This document shows, piece by piece, positions 1 through 8,331 of a DNA stretch of 48,263 bases. Position 1 is the stretch's first letter; the number at the start of each line of letters is the position of its first letter. The notes beneath the pieces were generated by a model. It searched no databases. It saw nothing but the letters and a program-made list of their open reading frames with translations, and was not told the DNA's origin. This stretch comes from Lacisediminihabitans sp. (GTDB lineage: Bacteria > Actinomycetota > Actinomycetes > Actinomycetales > Microbacteriaceae). Location of the stretch: contig JANYGT010000156.1 of NCBI GenBank assembly GCA_025362355.1, positions 1-48,263 on the forward strand, read 5' to 3'. The position numbers and the translations under genes were made by a program.

Positions 1-214
1 CGTCTTCGACCTCGAGCGCGTGCAGACCGTCCCAGTCCCACCGATGCACGGCGCCGGCCTCGGTCGTGATCGAGAACTCCCACTCGGCCGTGTCGATATG
101 CGGCGTCGGCCCGGCGGACAGCACCGGGAAGTCTTCGGTGAGGTATTGCCCGGGCGGTAGCTCGTCGCTGCTTTCGCGCCGGCGTGATCCGAAACCGCGA
201 GAGATGACTGCCAT
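1..214 (-). CDS. Sulfite-oxidase-like molybdopterin oxidoreductase, N-terminal fragment
   Basis: Only the first 71 codons lie in the window; the gene runs off the left edge. The ATG at 214 is preceded by an AAGGA ribosome site. The N-terminus reads [14 protein letters not shown], followed by an [20 protein letters not shown] segment and a W-x-F-x-I strand, the pattern I recognise from actinobacterial sulfite-oxidase-like (YedY/MsrP-related) molybdopterin enzymes. Such proteins bind Moco and reduce or oxidise small sulfur or nitrogen substrates. No twin-arginine signal is seen, so it is probably cytoplasmic. It is divergent from moaA across 62 bp, which fits a Moco user beside Moco synthesis genes. 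A TAAACT -10 candidate sits at 239-244. The substrate is unknown and the catalytic domain cannot be inspected. Confidence 0.75.
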   Translation of the reverse strand, partial: MAVISRGFGSRRRESSDELPPGQYLTEDFPVLSAGPTPHIDTAEWEFSITTEAGAVHRWDWDGLHALEVED

Positions 215-263
215 GGGTGGTCCTTCCGGTTGGGGCCAAGTTTAGCGATCAGCCAGTCCGACG

Positions 264-269
264 TAGGGT
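264..269 (+). promoter_or_regulatory. -10 box of a probable leaderless moaA transcript
   Basis: TAGGGT ends 7 nt before the moaA ATG at 277, the spacing expected when transcription starts at the start codon itself. No good ribosome site lies in between. Actinobacteria use TANNNT -10 boxes and many leaderless mRNAs. Inferred, not measured. Confidence 0.45.
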
Positions 270-276
270 TGAATCC

Positions 277-1356
277 ATGACGTCGCTCGCGCTCGGGATC
301 CCCGGCATCCGCCGTGATCCCGCGGCCCGTCCCGCGACACTCGGACGCCCGGATGTGCCGGGACTCATCGATCGCTTCGGCCGCACGGCCCGCGACCTCC
401 GCATCTCCATCACGGAGAAGTGTTCTCTGCGCTGCACCTACTGCATGCCGGAGCAGGGGCTGCCGGCCATCGCCCGCGACGACCTCCTCACGGCGACCGA
501 GATCGCCAGGCTGGTAGAGATCGGCGTTCGGGACCTCGGCGTGCACGACGTGCGCTTCACCGGGGGCGAGCCGCTGATGAGGGCGGATCTCGCGGAGATC
601 ATCCGCCGCTCGTCCGCTGTGGCCGGAGGAGCATCGATCTCGATGACGACCAACGGCATCGGGCTCGACCACCGCATCCACGAGCTGGTGGATGCCGGCC
701 TCACGCGCATCAACATCTCCCTCGACACCGTGGATCGCGACCACTTCGCGAGGCTCACCCGGCGGGACAGGTTGCCCGCGGTGTTCGCCGGTATCCAGGC
801 CGCGAAAGACGCGGGACTCACCCCGCTCAAGATCAACGCGGTGCTGATGCGCGACACGCTCGCCGGGGCCGCCGACCTCCTCGAGTGGTCTCTTCAAAAC
901 GGCGTTCGCCTGCGCTTCATCGAGCAGATGCCGCTCGACGCCGATGAGCAGTGGGCCCGCGACAACATGGTGGATGCCGCCGAGCTGCTGTCAGTGCTCG
1001 GCACCCGGTTCACGGTCGGACGCCCGCACCGGGACGACCCCTCAGACCCCGCCGAGGAGTGGAACGTCGAGCCGACGGCATCCACTCCGGGCGGCACCGT
1101 CGGCATCATCGCGTCTGTCACCCGGTCGTTCTGCGCGGCCTGCGACCGCACGCGCGTCACCGCCGAGGGTACGGTGCGCTCCTGTCTGTTCGGCGACGAC
1201 GAGACCGACCTGCGCGGTCTGCTCCGCAGCGGGGCGGATGACGCGACCCTCGCCGATCGCTGGCGCGCGGCCATGTGGGGCAAGCAGTCCGGTCACGGGA
1301 TGGAGCGCGCAGACTTCGTTCGGCCCGCCCGCAGCATGGGGGCCATCGGTGGCTGA
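277..1356 (+). CDS. moaA: GTP 3',8-cyclase MoaA (Moco biosynthesis)
   Basis: Radical-SAM enzyme that converts GTP to 3',8-cyclo-7,8-dihydro-GTP in the first step of molybdenum cofactor synthesis. The SAM-cluster motif CSLRCTYC supplies C49, C53 and C56. A second cluster site near the C-terminus is visible as FCAACDR followed 13 residues later by a third cysteine in VRSCLF. The protein ends in the GG dipeptide typical of MoaA. Length is 359 aa, usual for the family. I chose ATG 277 over the in-frame GTG at 217 because the extra N-terminus matches nothing and a -10 box ends 7 nt before 277. The stop overlaps the moaD start by 8 bp, so the two are translated together. Identification is secure. 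Confidence 0.95.
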   Translation: MTSLALGIPGIRRDPAARPATLGRPDVPGLIDRFGRTARDLRISITEKCSLRCTYCMPEQGLPAIARDDLLTATEIARLVEIGVRDLGVHDVRFTGGEPLMRADLAEIIRRSSAVAGGASISMTTNGIGLDHRIHELVDAGLTRINISLDTVDRDHFARLTRRDRLPAVFAGIQAAKDAGLTPLKINAVLMRDTLAGAADLLEWSLQNGVRLRFIEQMPLDADEQWARDNMVDAAELLSVLGTRFTVGRPHRDDPSDPAEEWNVEPTASTPGGTVGIIASVTRSFCAACDRTRVTAEGTVRSCLFGDDETDLRGLLRSGADDATLADRWRAAMWGKQSGHGMERADFVRPARSMGAIGG

Positions 1357-1591
1357 GGTCACGATTCGATACTTCGCGGCGGCCGCCGAGGCTGCCGGGC
1401 GCGAGGAGGAGTCACTTCCGGCGGTGGCGACGGTCGGCGAGCTCAGGGCACATCTCGTCGCGACCTATGGAGACGCGATGGCGAGGGTGCTGGCATCCGG
1501 ATCCTTCCTCGTCGACGGGGTCGTCAGTCGTGACGACTCCCGCGCCCTCGGCCTGCGGGTCGATGTGCTTCCGCCCTTCGCCGGCGGCTGA
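1349..1591 (+). CDS. moaD: Molybdopterin synthase small subunit MoaD
   Basis: Ubiquitin-fold sulfur carrier of 80 aa that ends in PPFAGG. The C-terminal Gly-Gly is adenylated by the MoeB-like protein, thiocarboxylated, and donates sulfur to precursor Z with MoaE. The N-terminus [16 protein letters not shown] is the usual first strand and helix of MoaD. GTG 1349 overlaps the end of moaA by 8 bp and removes any intergenic space; the longer upstream reading in this frame is only moaA antisense-frame sequence. Length and ending are normal, so the call rests on size, position and the GG terminus. Confidence 0.92.
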   Translation: MAEVTIRYFAAAAEAAGREEESLPAVATVGELRAHLVATYGDAMARVLASGSFLVDGVVSRDDSRALGLRVDVLPPFAGG

Positions 1592-1596
1592 GACCG

Positions 1597-1637
1597 GCCA
1601 CTTTCAGGTCATTTTCAGGTTCAGAAAAGTTTCGATC
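1597..1637. repeat. Degenerate GCCACTTT-type intergenic repeat after moaD
   Basis: Begins with GCCACTTTCAGG, contains TTTCAGGT twice, and closes with GAAAAGT, giving a weak inverted ACTTT/AAAGT pair. It starts 6 bp after the moaD stop. The opening resembles the two palindromes at 17265-17319 and 34451-34509, but the resemblance is partial. Confidence 0.3.
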
Positions 1638-1690
1638 CGTCGCGTCATACCCCGCCTTCTTCACGATCTCTTCCAGTGACAAAGGATTGG

Positions 1691-2089
1691 ATGACGCGAA
1701 TGAAGCTCCACGACCTCGGCGACGACCGGGTGCTGCTCGACCTCACCATCGATGAGCATGTGGCGACGTCCCATGCCATCGGGGCGGTGTTGGAGGCACT
1801 CGACATCGACGAGATCGAGGACGTACTTCGCGCCGACGCGGATGCAGCCTACGAATTCCAATTCAGTGTCGCCCGGAGTGAGGCAGTGGCACGTCTCGCC
1901 GGCAACCAGTGGCTACCGCCCTCGGAATGCTGCGACGTCGAAGTGGCCGGCATGCGGACAACCGCTGCCACCGAAATCCATTTCGACAGCGAGGGCAGCC
2001 TCTGGCGTCTGACGAGAGACCAGCTGCGGCTGGTCGAGACGATCGTCGCGTTCCACACGGTTCCGAGTCGGGCTCCGGCCTGGCGGTAG
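1691..2089 (+). CDS. Hypothetical protein, 132 aa
   Basis: I do not recognise this protein. It is acidic in its first half (DEIEDVLRADADA) and has two adjacent cysteines in PPSECCDVEV, with no signal peptide or membrane segment. I prefer ATG 1691, which has AAAGGA four bases upstream; GTG 1676 and ATG 1700 are alternatives. It lies about 100 bp downstream of moaD and converges on moaE with 6 bp between stops. Its composition matches neighbouring real genes and no better frame competes, so I accept it as coding. The context suggests nothing firm about function; it may be co-transcribed with moaA-moaD. Confidence 0.6.
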   Translation: MTRMKLHDLGDDRVLLDLTIDEHVATSHAIGAVLEALDIDEIEDVLRADADAAYEFQFSVARSEAVARLAGNQWLPPSECCDVEVAGMRTTAATEIHFDSEGSLWRLTRDQLRLVETIVAFHTVPSRAPAWR

Positions 2090-2095
2090 GGCTCG

Positions 2096-2518
2096 CTACA
2101 GTCCGACCCACTCCGTCGCGCCGTCGGCGAGGTGCTGCCGCTTCCAGATCGGTACATTCGTCTTGATCAGGTCGACGAGCGCGCCGCAGGCAGCGAACGC
2201 CTCGGCGCGGTGGGGGGCCGCGACAGCGGCGACCAGCGCGACATCGCCGACGACGAGCGACCCGACTCGATGCGCGGCCGCCACCGCAAGACCGGTCTCG
2301 GCCGCGATCGTCGCGCAGCAGTCCTCGAGGAACCGCTCGGCATCCGGATGCGCCTGGTAGTCGAGCGCAGAGACCGCAAGCCCGTGGTCGTGGTCGCGCA
2401 CCACCCCGCGGAAGGTCACGAGCGCGCCGTGCTCGGAGTCGAGGACGAATGCTTCGATGGCCGCCGAGTCGAGTGGCTGGTCGGAGATGCGGGCGAAGAC
2501 GCTGCGGTCAGGCGTCAT
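2096..2518 (-). CDS. moaE: Molybdopterin synthase catalytic subunit MoaE
   Basis: Large subunit of molybdopterin synthase, which transfers sulfur from MoaD thiocarboxylate to precursor Z. Family landmarks visible are GALVTFRGVVRDHDHG, the HRVGSLVVGD segment and the near-terminal LIKTNVPIWKRQ, where the lysines line the active site. Length is 140 aa, normal. ATG 2518 is chosen because GGAGGT lies 7 nt upstream; GTG 2527 is in frame but lies inside that ribosome site. The start overlaps the end of moaCB, so moaE is the last gene of a coupled moeB-moeA-moaCB-moaE operon. Confidence 0.93.
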   Translation of the reverse strand: MTPDRSVFARISDQPLDSAAIEAFVLDSEHGALVTFRGVVRDHDHGLAVSALDYQAHPDAERFLEDCCATIAAETGLAVAAAHRVGSLVVGDVALVAAVAAPHRAEAFAACGALVDLIKTNVPIWKRQHLADGATEWVGL

Positions 2519-3476
2519 GCTGCCCACCTCCGGCGATCTGGGCGACGAGATGATCGAGCAGTCCGTCGAGAACGGCGAGGCCGTCTTTCACCCCTCCAAA
2601 TGACCCCGGCAGGTTCACGATGACGGTTCCGTTCGCGGTGCCGACGACCCCGCGACCGAGAGCCGCGGTCGGCGTCGCCGCGAGCCCCCTCGCGCGGATG
2701 GCCTCGGCGACCCCGGGAAGCTCGCGATCGAGCAGCGGGACGGTCGCCTCCGGCGTCTGGTCGGTGGGGCTGAGGCCCGTACCGCCCGTGGTGATGATCA
2801 CCGCGGGTGAGGTGGCCGCCACGCGGGCGAGTTCGGTCGCGACATCCGCGTCCGCGACGACGGAGACGGTGTCGACCGTATAGCCGTGATCGGCGAGCCA
2901 GGCTGCGATGCGAGGCCCCGTGGTGTCTTCGCGGGTTCCGGCCGCTCCGCCGGTGGAGGCGACGACGACGGCGGCGGTGGCGGGGCGCGGAGTCGTCTTC
3001 GAGACCCCGTCGCGGGTCCAGTGGCCGCGCTTTCCGCCGGTCTTGTCGTCGAGCCGGATATCACCGAGCACCCCCGCCGGGTCGACGGCTTTGACCATGT
3101 CGTGCAGCGTGAGCCCGGCGACCGTGACGGCGGTGAGCGCCTCCATCTCGACCCCGGTGCGGCCGGTGGTCTTCGCCGTCGCCGTGATCAGGATCGCGTC
3201 ATCCACGAGCTCGAAGTCGATCGAGACCGACGTCAGCGGAAGCGGATGACAGAGCGGAATCAGCTCGCTCGTCTTCTTCGCCCCCATGATGCCGGCGATG
3301 CGGGCCGTGGCGAGCACGTCGGCCTTCGGCAGGCCGTCGGCGCGCACGAGGGCGATGACCTCCGGTGTGGTCGTGAAGCGGCCGGACGCGGTGGCGGTGC
3401 GGGCCGTGATGGACTTGTCGCCGACATCCACCATGCGGGCGCGCCCGTCGGAGTCGAAATGGGTCAGGTGCGTCAT
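2508..3476 (-). CDS. moaCB: Bifunctional MoaC-MoaB/MogA fusion protein
   Basis: Two Moco steps in one 322-aa chain. Residues about 1-155 are MoaC (cyclic pyranopterin monophosphate synthase): TSELIPLCHPLPLT and GVEMEALTAVTVAGLTLHDM are its signatures. Residues about 165-320 are a MoaB/MogA-type molybdopterin adenylyltransferase domain, with ITTGGTGLSPTDQTPEA and VNLPGSFGGVKDGLAVL. Fusions of this order are known in actinobacteria. ATG 3476 overlaps the moeA stop as ATGA, which fixes the start; the long open frame upstream is a shadow of moeA. The linker, KTTPRPAT, is short and low in complexity. Both domains keep their recognisable cores, so both are probably active. Confidence 0.93.
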   Translation of the reverse strand: MTHLTHFDSDGRARMVDVGDKSITARTATASGRFTTTPEVIALVRADGLPKADVLATARIAGIMGAKKTSELIPLCHPLPLTSVSIDFELVDDAILITATAKTTGRTGVEMEALTAVTVAGLTLHDMVKAVDPAGVLGDIRLDDKTGGKRGHWTRDGVSKTTPRPATAAVVVASTGGAAGTREDTTGPRIAAWLADHGYTVDTVSVVADADVATELARVAATSPAVIITTGGTGLSPTDQTPEATVPLLDRELPGVAEAIRARGLAATPTAALGRGVVGTANGTVIVNLPGSFGGVKDGLAVLDGLLDHLVAQIAGGGQHDA

Positions 3477-4702
3477 AGGATCAGCGTCTCCACGGTGTCG
3501 CCTTTCGTCAGCCGGCTCGTCTCGGCGGGGATGTCGATGAGCAGGTCGGATGCCGCGAGCCCGGCCACCAAGTGGGAGCTCGCGCCGCCGACCAGCTCGA
3601 CCCCGCCGTTCGGCAGTGCTCGTCCGCGCAGGAACTGTCGTTTTCCTTCGGTGGAGGTCACGTCGACGGCCAGCACGCGACGCTCGCGCACCGCGGCCGG
3701 CGTACCGCTCAGTTGGCGCAGGATCGGCGCGAGGAACAGCTCGAAGGAGACCTGCGTGCTCACCGGGTTGCCCGGAAACGAGAGCACCGGGACACCGTCG
3801 ATCAGCGCGGTCGCCTGGGGTCCGCCCGGCTGCATCGCGATGGTCGTCACGGTGGCGCCGAGGGGCTCGAGCGTCTCGCGGACGACCTCGTAGTCGCCCA
3901 TCGAGATGCCGCCGGAGGTGACGACGATATCGGCGGCCGCACACGCTTCGGTGAGGGCCGCGCGCATCTCTTCGCTTCTGTCGGTGACTCTCGCGGTGTA
4001 GCTGACGGCGGCTCCGGCGGCGCTGACGGCGGCAACGAGTGCGACCACATTGGCGTCGAAGATCTGGCCGGGCAACGGAGCGGCTCCCGGAGCGATGAGC
4101 TCGGCGCCCGTTGTGATGATCGCCACGCGGGTCTTTGCACGCACGTCGACGGTCGACAGCCCCGCCGCGGCGATGACCGCCAGATGGCGGGATCCGAGTC
4201 GTACTCCCGCGGGGAGCAGAGGGTCGCCGGCGCGAAGGTCGCTGCCGCGCTCGCGTACGTAGTCGCCGGCGACGCGGGTGCGGGTGATCGTGACCGAGCC
4301 GTCGGAGGCGACGGTGTCTTCGACCGGCACGATGGCATCCGCGCCATCCGGGATCACCGCCCCCGTCATGATGCGCACCGCGGTCGCGCCGACGAGGGGT
4401 GGCGGGGTCGCGGCGCTGGCCGGGATCGCGCCGGCGACGGGAAGCGTGACCGGGACCATCAGGAGATCGACGGCGCGCACGGCGAAACCGTCCATCTGGG
4501 AGTTGCGGAAGAGGGGGAGATCCACAGGAGACGGCACCGCGTTCGCCGTAACGCGGCCGAGGGCGTCGGCGAGCGACAGCGTCTCGACCCTCGGTTCGAC
4601 AGTCACCAGGGAGCGGATGAGCGCGGCGTGTTCCTCGACGGTTGCCTTCTGGATTGTGCCGCCGCCCACACTCTCCTCCGGATGCGCGCTGTGCCTGCCC
4701 AC
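3473..4702 (-). CDS. moeA: Molybdopterin molybdenumtransferase MoeA
   Basis: Inserts molybdate into adenylated molybdopterin, completing Moco. Landmarks are FRNSQMDGFAVRA near residue 65, IMTGAVIPDGADAIVPVEDT, an MPT-binding TTGAELI segment, VVTSGGISMGDYE, and LSFPGNPVST. Length is 409 aa, as usual. The start is GTG 4702, only 2 bp beyond the moeB stop; an ATG within the first 25 residues is absent, so the N-terminus before TVEEHAALI is less certain. It is the second gene of the minus-strand Moco operon and overlaps moaCB by 4 bp. Confidence 0.93.
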   Translation of the reverse strand: MGRHSAHPEESVGGGTIQKATVEEHAALIRSLVTVEPRVETLSLADALGRVTANAVPSPVDLPLFRNSQMDGFAVRAVDLLMVPVTLPVAGAIPASAATPPPLVGATAVRIMTGAVIPDGADAIVPVEDTVASDGSVTITRTRVAGDYVRERGSDLRAGDPLLPAGVRLGSRHLAVIAAAGLSTVDVRAKTRVAIITTGAELIAPGAAPLPGQIFDANVVALVAAVSAAGAAVSYTARVTDRSEEMRAALTEACAAADIVVTSGGISMGDYEVVRETLEPLGATVTTIAMQPGGPQATALIDGVPVLSFPGNPVSTQVSFELFLAPILRQLSGTPAAVRERRVLAVDVTSTEGKRQFLRGRALPNGGVELVGGASSHLVAGLAASDLLIDIPAETSRLTKGDTVETLIL

Positions 4703-4704
4703 GG

Positions 4705-5760
4705 TCAGTACCTCGCCACGGTCGGGTCGACGAGGCGCGACCAGGCGTCGATGCCGCCGTCGAGGTGCCGGGCGTGGATGCCGCGTGCAGCGAGCTTCGT
4801 CAGCGCGGCGGCCGACCGCACGCCGTGGTGGCAGTACAGCACGAGGTCGTCCGCGGGTTCGACGTCATCCACCGACACGAGACTCGAGCCGGGAATGGAT
4901 GCGAGGCGCGCCTCCCAGGGTTCGCGCACGTCGACGAGGGTGACGGCATCCAGGATCCCGGAGAGTTCGACGGCCGAGAGCGTGTCTCTGCGGGACGGGA
5001 GTCCGCAGAACAGTTCGTAGTCGACCAGTTCGGTGATCGGATCCGCGGTCGGATCGCGTTCGTACCGCAGCTCGCGGAATGACCCGCTCAGGGCGTCGAA
5101 GGTGGTGACCCGGCCTATCAGAGGGTCGCCGACGCCGGTGATGATCTTCAGCGCCTCGCCGGCCATGATCGCGCCGATGACACCGACGACCGTGGGGAGC
5201 ACCCCGCCGTCTTCGCAGGAGAGCACCGTGCCGGGGGGCGGCGGAGTCGGGAAGAGGTCGCGGTACTGCGGACCACGCGCTGCCCAGGCGACCCCGGCCT
5301 GTCCGGCGTACTGGGAGACGGCTCCCCAGACCAGCGGAATGCCGACGAGCGCCGCAGCATCGTTGGCCAGATAGCGGGTCGGGAAGTTGTCGCTACCGTC
5401 GAGCACGAGGTCGTAGCGGGCGAACAGGCTCTCCGCGTTGTTCGACCGGAGGCGCTCCGTCACCGGCTCGATCATCGTGGTGGGGGAGATGGCAGCGATC
5501 GACGCGACCGCCGAAGCGACCTTGCTCACGCCGATGTCGGCAACGCCGTGGATGAGCTGGCGGTGCAGGTTGCTCGCCTCGACGGTGTCGTCGTCGACGA
5601 TGCCGATGGTACCGACGCCTGCCGCCGCGAGGGCCGGGATCACCGCGCTGCCGAGCCCGCCGGCGCCGATCACCAGCACCCGGGCATCCGCGAGTCGCTG
5701 CTGTACCTCGGGCCCGAAACCGGGGAGGGCGAGTTGCCTCGAGAACCTCGCGTCATCCAT
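4705..5760 (-). CDS. moeB: MoeB/MoeZ-type adenylyltransferase with rhodanese domain
   Basis: Activates the MoaD C-terminus by adenylation and, through its rhodanese domain, supplies sulfur. Residues 1-240 are a ThiF fold: nucleotide loop VIGAGGLGSAV, DDDTVEASNLHRQ, DGSDNFPTRYL, and catalytic cysteine in SCEDGGVLPT. Residues about 255-345 are a rhodanese domain whose active loop is YCHHGVRSAAAL. The structural-zinc CxxC pairs of E. coli MoeB are missing (YRDLFPTPPPP replaces the first). Actinobacterial MoeZ proteins share that feature, so it is not a defect. Length is 351 aa. The ATG follows GGGAG at 10 nt. It heads the operon with moeA, and may also serve ThiS. Confidence 0.9.
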   Translation of the reverse strand: MDDARFSRQLALPGFGPEVQQRLADARVLVIGAGGLGSAVIPALAAAGVGTIGIVDDDTVEASNLHRQLIHGVADIGVSKVASAVASIAAISPTTMIEPVTERLRSNNAESLFARYDLVLDGSDNFPTRYLANDAAALVGIPLVWGAVSQYAGQAGVAWAARGPQYRDLFPTPPPPGTVLSCEDGGVLPTVVGVIGAIMAGEALKIITGVGDPLIGRVTTFDALSGSFRELRYERDPTADPITELVDYELFCGLPSRRDTLSAVELSGILDAVTLVDVREPWEARLASIPGSSLVSVDDVEPADDLVLYCHHGVRSAAALTKLAARGIHARHLDGGIDAWSRLVDPTVARY

Positions 5761-5832
5761 AGTCCGATTCTCCCAGTCGTCGCGGCCACCGGCGAACCGT
5801 CACCCCGGGTTCCCACCCGTTGTCGGCCATAT

Positions 5833-5913
5833 CTCATGCTGTTTGCGGTCTCGGTGGCTTGGAGCACCCGCGAACACGGTGATTCCCACCGGCGGAAATC
5901 CAAACAGCATGAG
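5833..5913. repeat. 81-bp element bounded by 13-bp perfect inverted repeats
   Basis: Arms CTCATGCTGTTTG (5833-5845) and CAAACAGCATGAG (5901-5913) are exact reverse complements around 55 nt, within which CGGTGG and CCACCG can pair. It lies between the end of the surface-protein gene and the start of moeB, both on the minus strand. No T-tract follows, so simple termination is unlikely. The arm sequence is not reused elsewhere in the window. Confidence 0.6.
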
Positions 5914-5960
5914 TTACGGTCGCGCGCTCAGACGGTCGGTGAGCTGATCGGGAGCAGCCG

Positions 5961-7148
5961 TCAGCCCTGGCGCGAGCGGCCGCGTTTCGACAGCAGCGCG
6001 ACGCCGGCGGCAACCAGCAGGAAGCCGGAGGCGGCAAGCGGCCAGGCGTTGTAGCCCGAAAATGCGAGGGTCGGGGCAGCCGGATCGGCCAGAGGCGGCG
6101 GGGCCGGGGCGGCGACGGGCGGCGTAACCGGCGGCGGCGCGACACCTGCACCGGTGACCGCGACGATCAGGGAAGAAACATCCGCCGCGCTGGCGTCGAC
6201 GGAGATGGCGCCCGGATTCGCCCCGGTCGGGATGGTGGCCGGATCCGCGCGGACGGTGTAATCCGTGCGCCCTGCGACGACGGGGAAACTGAACGCTCCG
6301 CCGGCCGCGACCGGCGCGGTTGTGGCGACCGTACCGTCCGGCGTGACGAGCTGGGTCGAGATCGACGTGGTGACCGGGAAGTCGGTGGTGACGGTGCCGG
6401 AGATCGAGTGGGCCGTGGTCGCGAACCAGGTCTGATAGGCCGGGAGTCCTTGCTTCCAGTTCGAGACGACGGTGAGCGTCTTGACGGCGACCGTCGGGAT
6501 GAGGGAGGCCGCCTCGCCGCTCGTGTTGCAGAATGCCCCCTGCACCGGACACAGCGGATCCTCGACGCTGATCGACGCAGCCGACGTCGTGGCGACCGGC
6601 ACCGGGCTTCCGGCGGCGCAGGATGTCGGCCCGCTCGTCGTGACGCAGTAGTTGAACGTCGTCAGGCCGAGCTGCGCGGCGGGGATCGCAGCTCCGGTCG
6701 CATCCGTGCCCGAGACGACGAGACGCTCGGCGTCGATGTCGCCGAGCACCATGCCCCAGCCGCCGACAGGTGTGGCGGTCGCGAAGGTGTAGGTGGTCGT
6801 CGATGGATTCGCCGCGTCGTTGCTTTTGGGCCCGAAGCTGATGTACGGCTTGCCCTGGCTGGAGCCGAATTGGGAGCCGAAGAGGGTGCCGGTGGGGATC
6901 CAGGTGCTCGCGCCGCTCGAGACCTGTGCGCCCCCGAGAGCACGAGAATCCGACGTGTAGGTGACCGCCGGAAACCCGACCGGGAGGGTGATGGTGCCGG
7001 TGTAGGCGTTCGCTGCTCCCGCTGCGGCGAACGTGCCGTAGCCGCCCGACGGGGCCGCAGAAGCCGAGCCGGCCCCGAACAACAGCAGCATGGCGGCCAC
7101 CGCGGTCACTGCGGTGGAGGCGAGAATTGCGTTCCTGATCCTGGTCAC
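5961..7148 (-). CDS. Secreted surface protein with sortase-like C-terminal anchor
   Basis: A 395-aa exported protein. Residues 1-32 form a signal peptide (TRIRN, a long A/V/L core, then GSASA-AP). The body is Thr/Ser/Ala-rich with a SISVEDPLCPVQGAFCNT cysteine pair and a fibronectin/Cna-like stretch. A proline-rich spacer (PPPVTPPVAAPAPPP) leads to LAFSG, a hydrophobic helix and KRGRSRQG, the layout of a cell-wall sorting signal with a non-canonical LAxSG in place of LPxTG. GTG 7148 is chosen because TAACGT ends 7 nt upstream, which suggests a leaderless start; GTG 7157 overlaps that box. The ligand or role is unknown, and it has no functional link to the Moco genes that I can see. Confidence 0.75.
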   Translation of the reverse strand: MTRIRNAILASTAVTAVAAMLLLFGAGSASAAPSGGYGTFAAAGAANAYTGTITLPVGFPAVTYTSDSRALGGAQVSSGASTWIPTGTLFGSQFGSSQGKPYISFGPKSNDAANPSTTTYTFATATPVGGWGMVLGDIDAERLVVSGTDATGAAIPAAQLGLTTFNYCVTTSGPTSCAAGSPVPVATTSAASISVEDPLCPVQGAFCNTSGEAASLIPTVAVKTLTVVSNWKQGLPAYQTWFATTAHSISGTVTTDFPVTTSISTQLVTPDGTVATTAPVAAGGAFSFPVVAGRTDYTVRADPATIPTGANPGAISVDASAADVSSLIVAVTGAGVAPPPVTPPVAAPAPPPLADPAAPTLAFSGYNAWPLAASGFLLVAAGVALLSKRGRSRQG

Positions 7149-7155
7149 GATCGCC

Positions 7156-7161
7156 ACGTTA
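7156..7161 (-). promoter_or_regulatory. -10 box, probable leaderless start of the surface protein
   Basis: TAACGT on the minus strand ends 7 nt before GTG 7148. Used to select the start codon. Inferred from spacing only. Confidence 0.4.
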
Positions 7162-7245
7162 CGCCCGCGGGGAGCGTCGATGGGAGCGTCATATTGCGTT
7201 AACACGCGGTGGATAGGGTTGCCGCAGCGAAACTGGAGGTCGGCG

Positions 7246-8331
7246 ATGGACATTCTGCAGCCCGGCATCGGGCCCATCCGGTCCGAGAATTATGTGCCCG
7301 CGAATCCGGCGACCGTGTTCTGGGGGCGTCTTCCCTGCGAGACGGATGCCCCGGTGCTGACCATCGAACCCGGCGATGACGTGACCATCGACACGATCAG
7401 CCACGAGGGCATCCACGAGGATCAGGGGCGTGATCCGGTCGCATTCTTCGCGCGATTCGGGGTGTCGGACGATGAGGTGCTGACCGATGCGATCGCGCTC
7501 GCGGAATCCCACCGTGAGCACGATGCCGTGGCGGATGGACCGCACGTGATCACCGGGCCGATCCACGTGAACGGCGCGAAACCGGGTGACCTGCTGAAGA
7601 TCACCGTCGTCGAGACACTGCCGCGGGTGCCCTACGGCATCGTCTCCAACCGTCACAACAAGGGCGCGCTGCCGGGGGAGTATCCGGTCGATGGCGAGAT
7701 CGTCAGCGTGTTCGCGGCGCTGACGGACGGGCTCGCCCACGGCGTCGGCGGTGACGTCGGCACCATGCCGCGGGTGCTCGGCGGCGAGCACAGCGTGCAC
7801 TTCCCGCTGCATCCGTTCCTCGGGATCATGGGGGTCGCCGTTCGCGGGTCCGTTCGGCCGCACTCCGTTCCGCCGGGCGCCCACGGCGGCAATATCGACA
7901 TCAACCTGCTCACCGAGGGAAGCGTGCTCTACCTTCCGGTGCAGGTGGATGGCGCCCTCGCCTACGTCGGCGACCCGCACTTCGCGCAGGGCGACGGCGA
8001 GGTCGCGCTGACCGCGATGGAGGCGTCGCTCCGGGTGACTCTCCGCTTCGACGTCGTCAGCCAGGAGGAGGCGATCGCATCATTCGGCGAGCTGGTCGGG
8101 CCGCTCGTCGAGACGTCCGAATTCCTGGTACCGACGGGCCTCGACGAGGATCTGGATGTCGCGGTCAAGAACTGCGTCCGCGCCGCGATCGCCCTGCTGC
8201 AGGCCCGCTTCGGAATGGATGCCGAGCACGCCTACGCCTACCTCAGCGCGGCGACCGACTTCAACATCTCCCAGGTCGTCGACATCGTGAAGGGCGTGCA
8301 CGCGCGGATAAGGGTGGCCGATTTTGAGTGA
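7246..8331 (+). CDS. Acetamidase/formamidase family protein
   Basis: Hydrolyses short amides such as formamide or acetamide to the acid and ammonia, judging by family. Signs are GDDVTIDTISHEG, the VNGAKPGDLLKI motif, PHSVPPGAHGGNIDINLL (the central family signature) and LPVQVDGALAYVGDPHFAQGDGE, whose H and E residues lie near the metal centre. Length is 361 aa; family members run about 300-420 aa. ATG 7246 has GGAGG six bases upstream. A TAGGGT -10 candidate is at 7214-7219. The stop overlaps the start of the following amidase gene by 8 bp, so both products are made together. The true substrate is not determinable; a role in nitrogen salvage from a longer amide is plausible. Confidence 0.85.
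   Translation: MDILQPGIGPIRSENYVPANPATVFWGRLPCETDAPVLTIEPGDDVTIDTISHEGIHEDQGRDPVAFFARFGVSDDEVLTDAIALAESHREHDAVADGPHVITGPIHVNGAKPGDLLKITVVETLPRVPYGIVSNRHNKGALPGEYPVDGEIVSVFAALTDGLAHGVGGDVGTMPRVLGGEHSVHFPLHPFLGIMGVAVRGSVRPHSVPPGAHGGNIDINLLTEGSVLYLPVQVDGALAYVGDPHFAQGDGEVALTAMEASLRVTLRFDVVSQEEAIASFGELVGPLVETSEFLVPTGLDEDLDVAVKNCVRAAIALLQARFGMDAEHAYAYLSAATDFNISQVVDIVKGVHARIRVADFE

Noticed and set aside
2886-3893. Long open frame on the plus strand opposite moaCB/moeA
   Set aside because: It lies opposite two certain genes and has the Arg/Gly-rich composition expected from GC-rich antisense frames. The same applies to 3572-5020, 25214-26191, 40253-42061 and 44463-46307.
4705-5760. Loss of structural-zinc cysteines in the MoeB-like protein
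   Set aside because: Actinobacterial MoeZ proteins share the YRDLxPxPPPP form without the CxxC pair, so it is a normal feature of the group.
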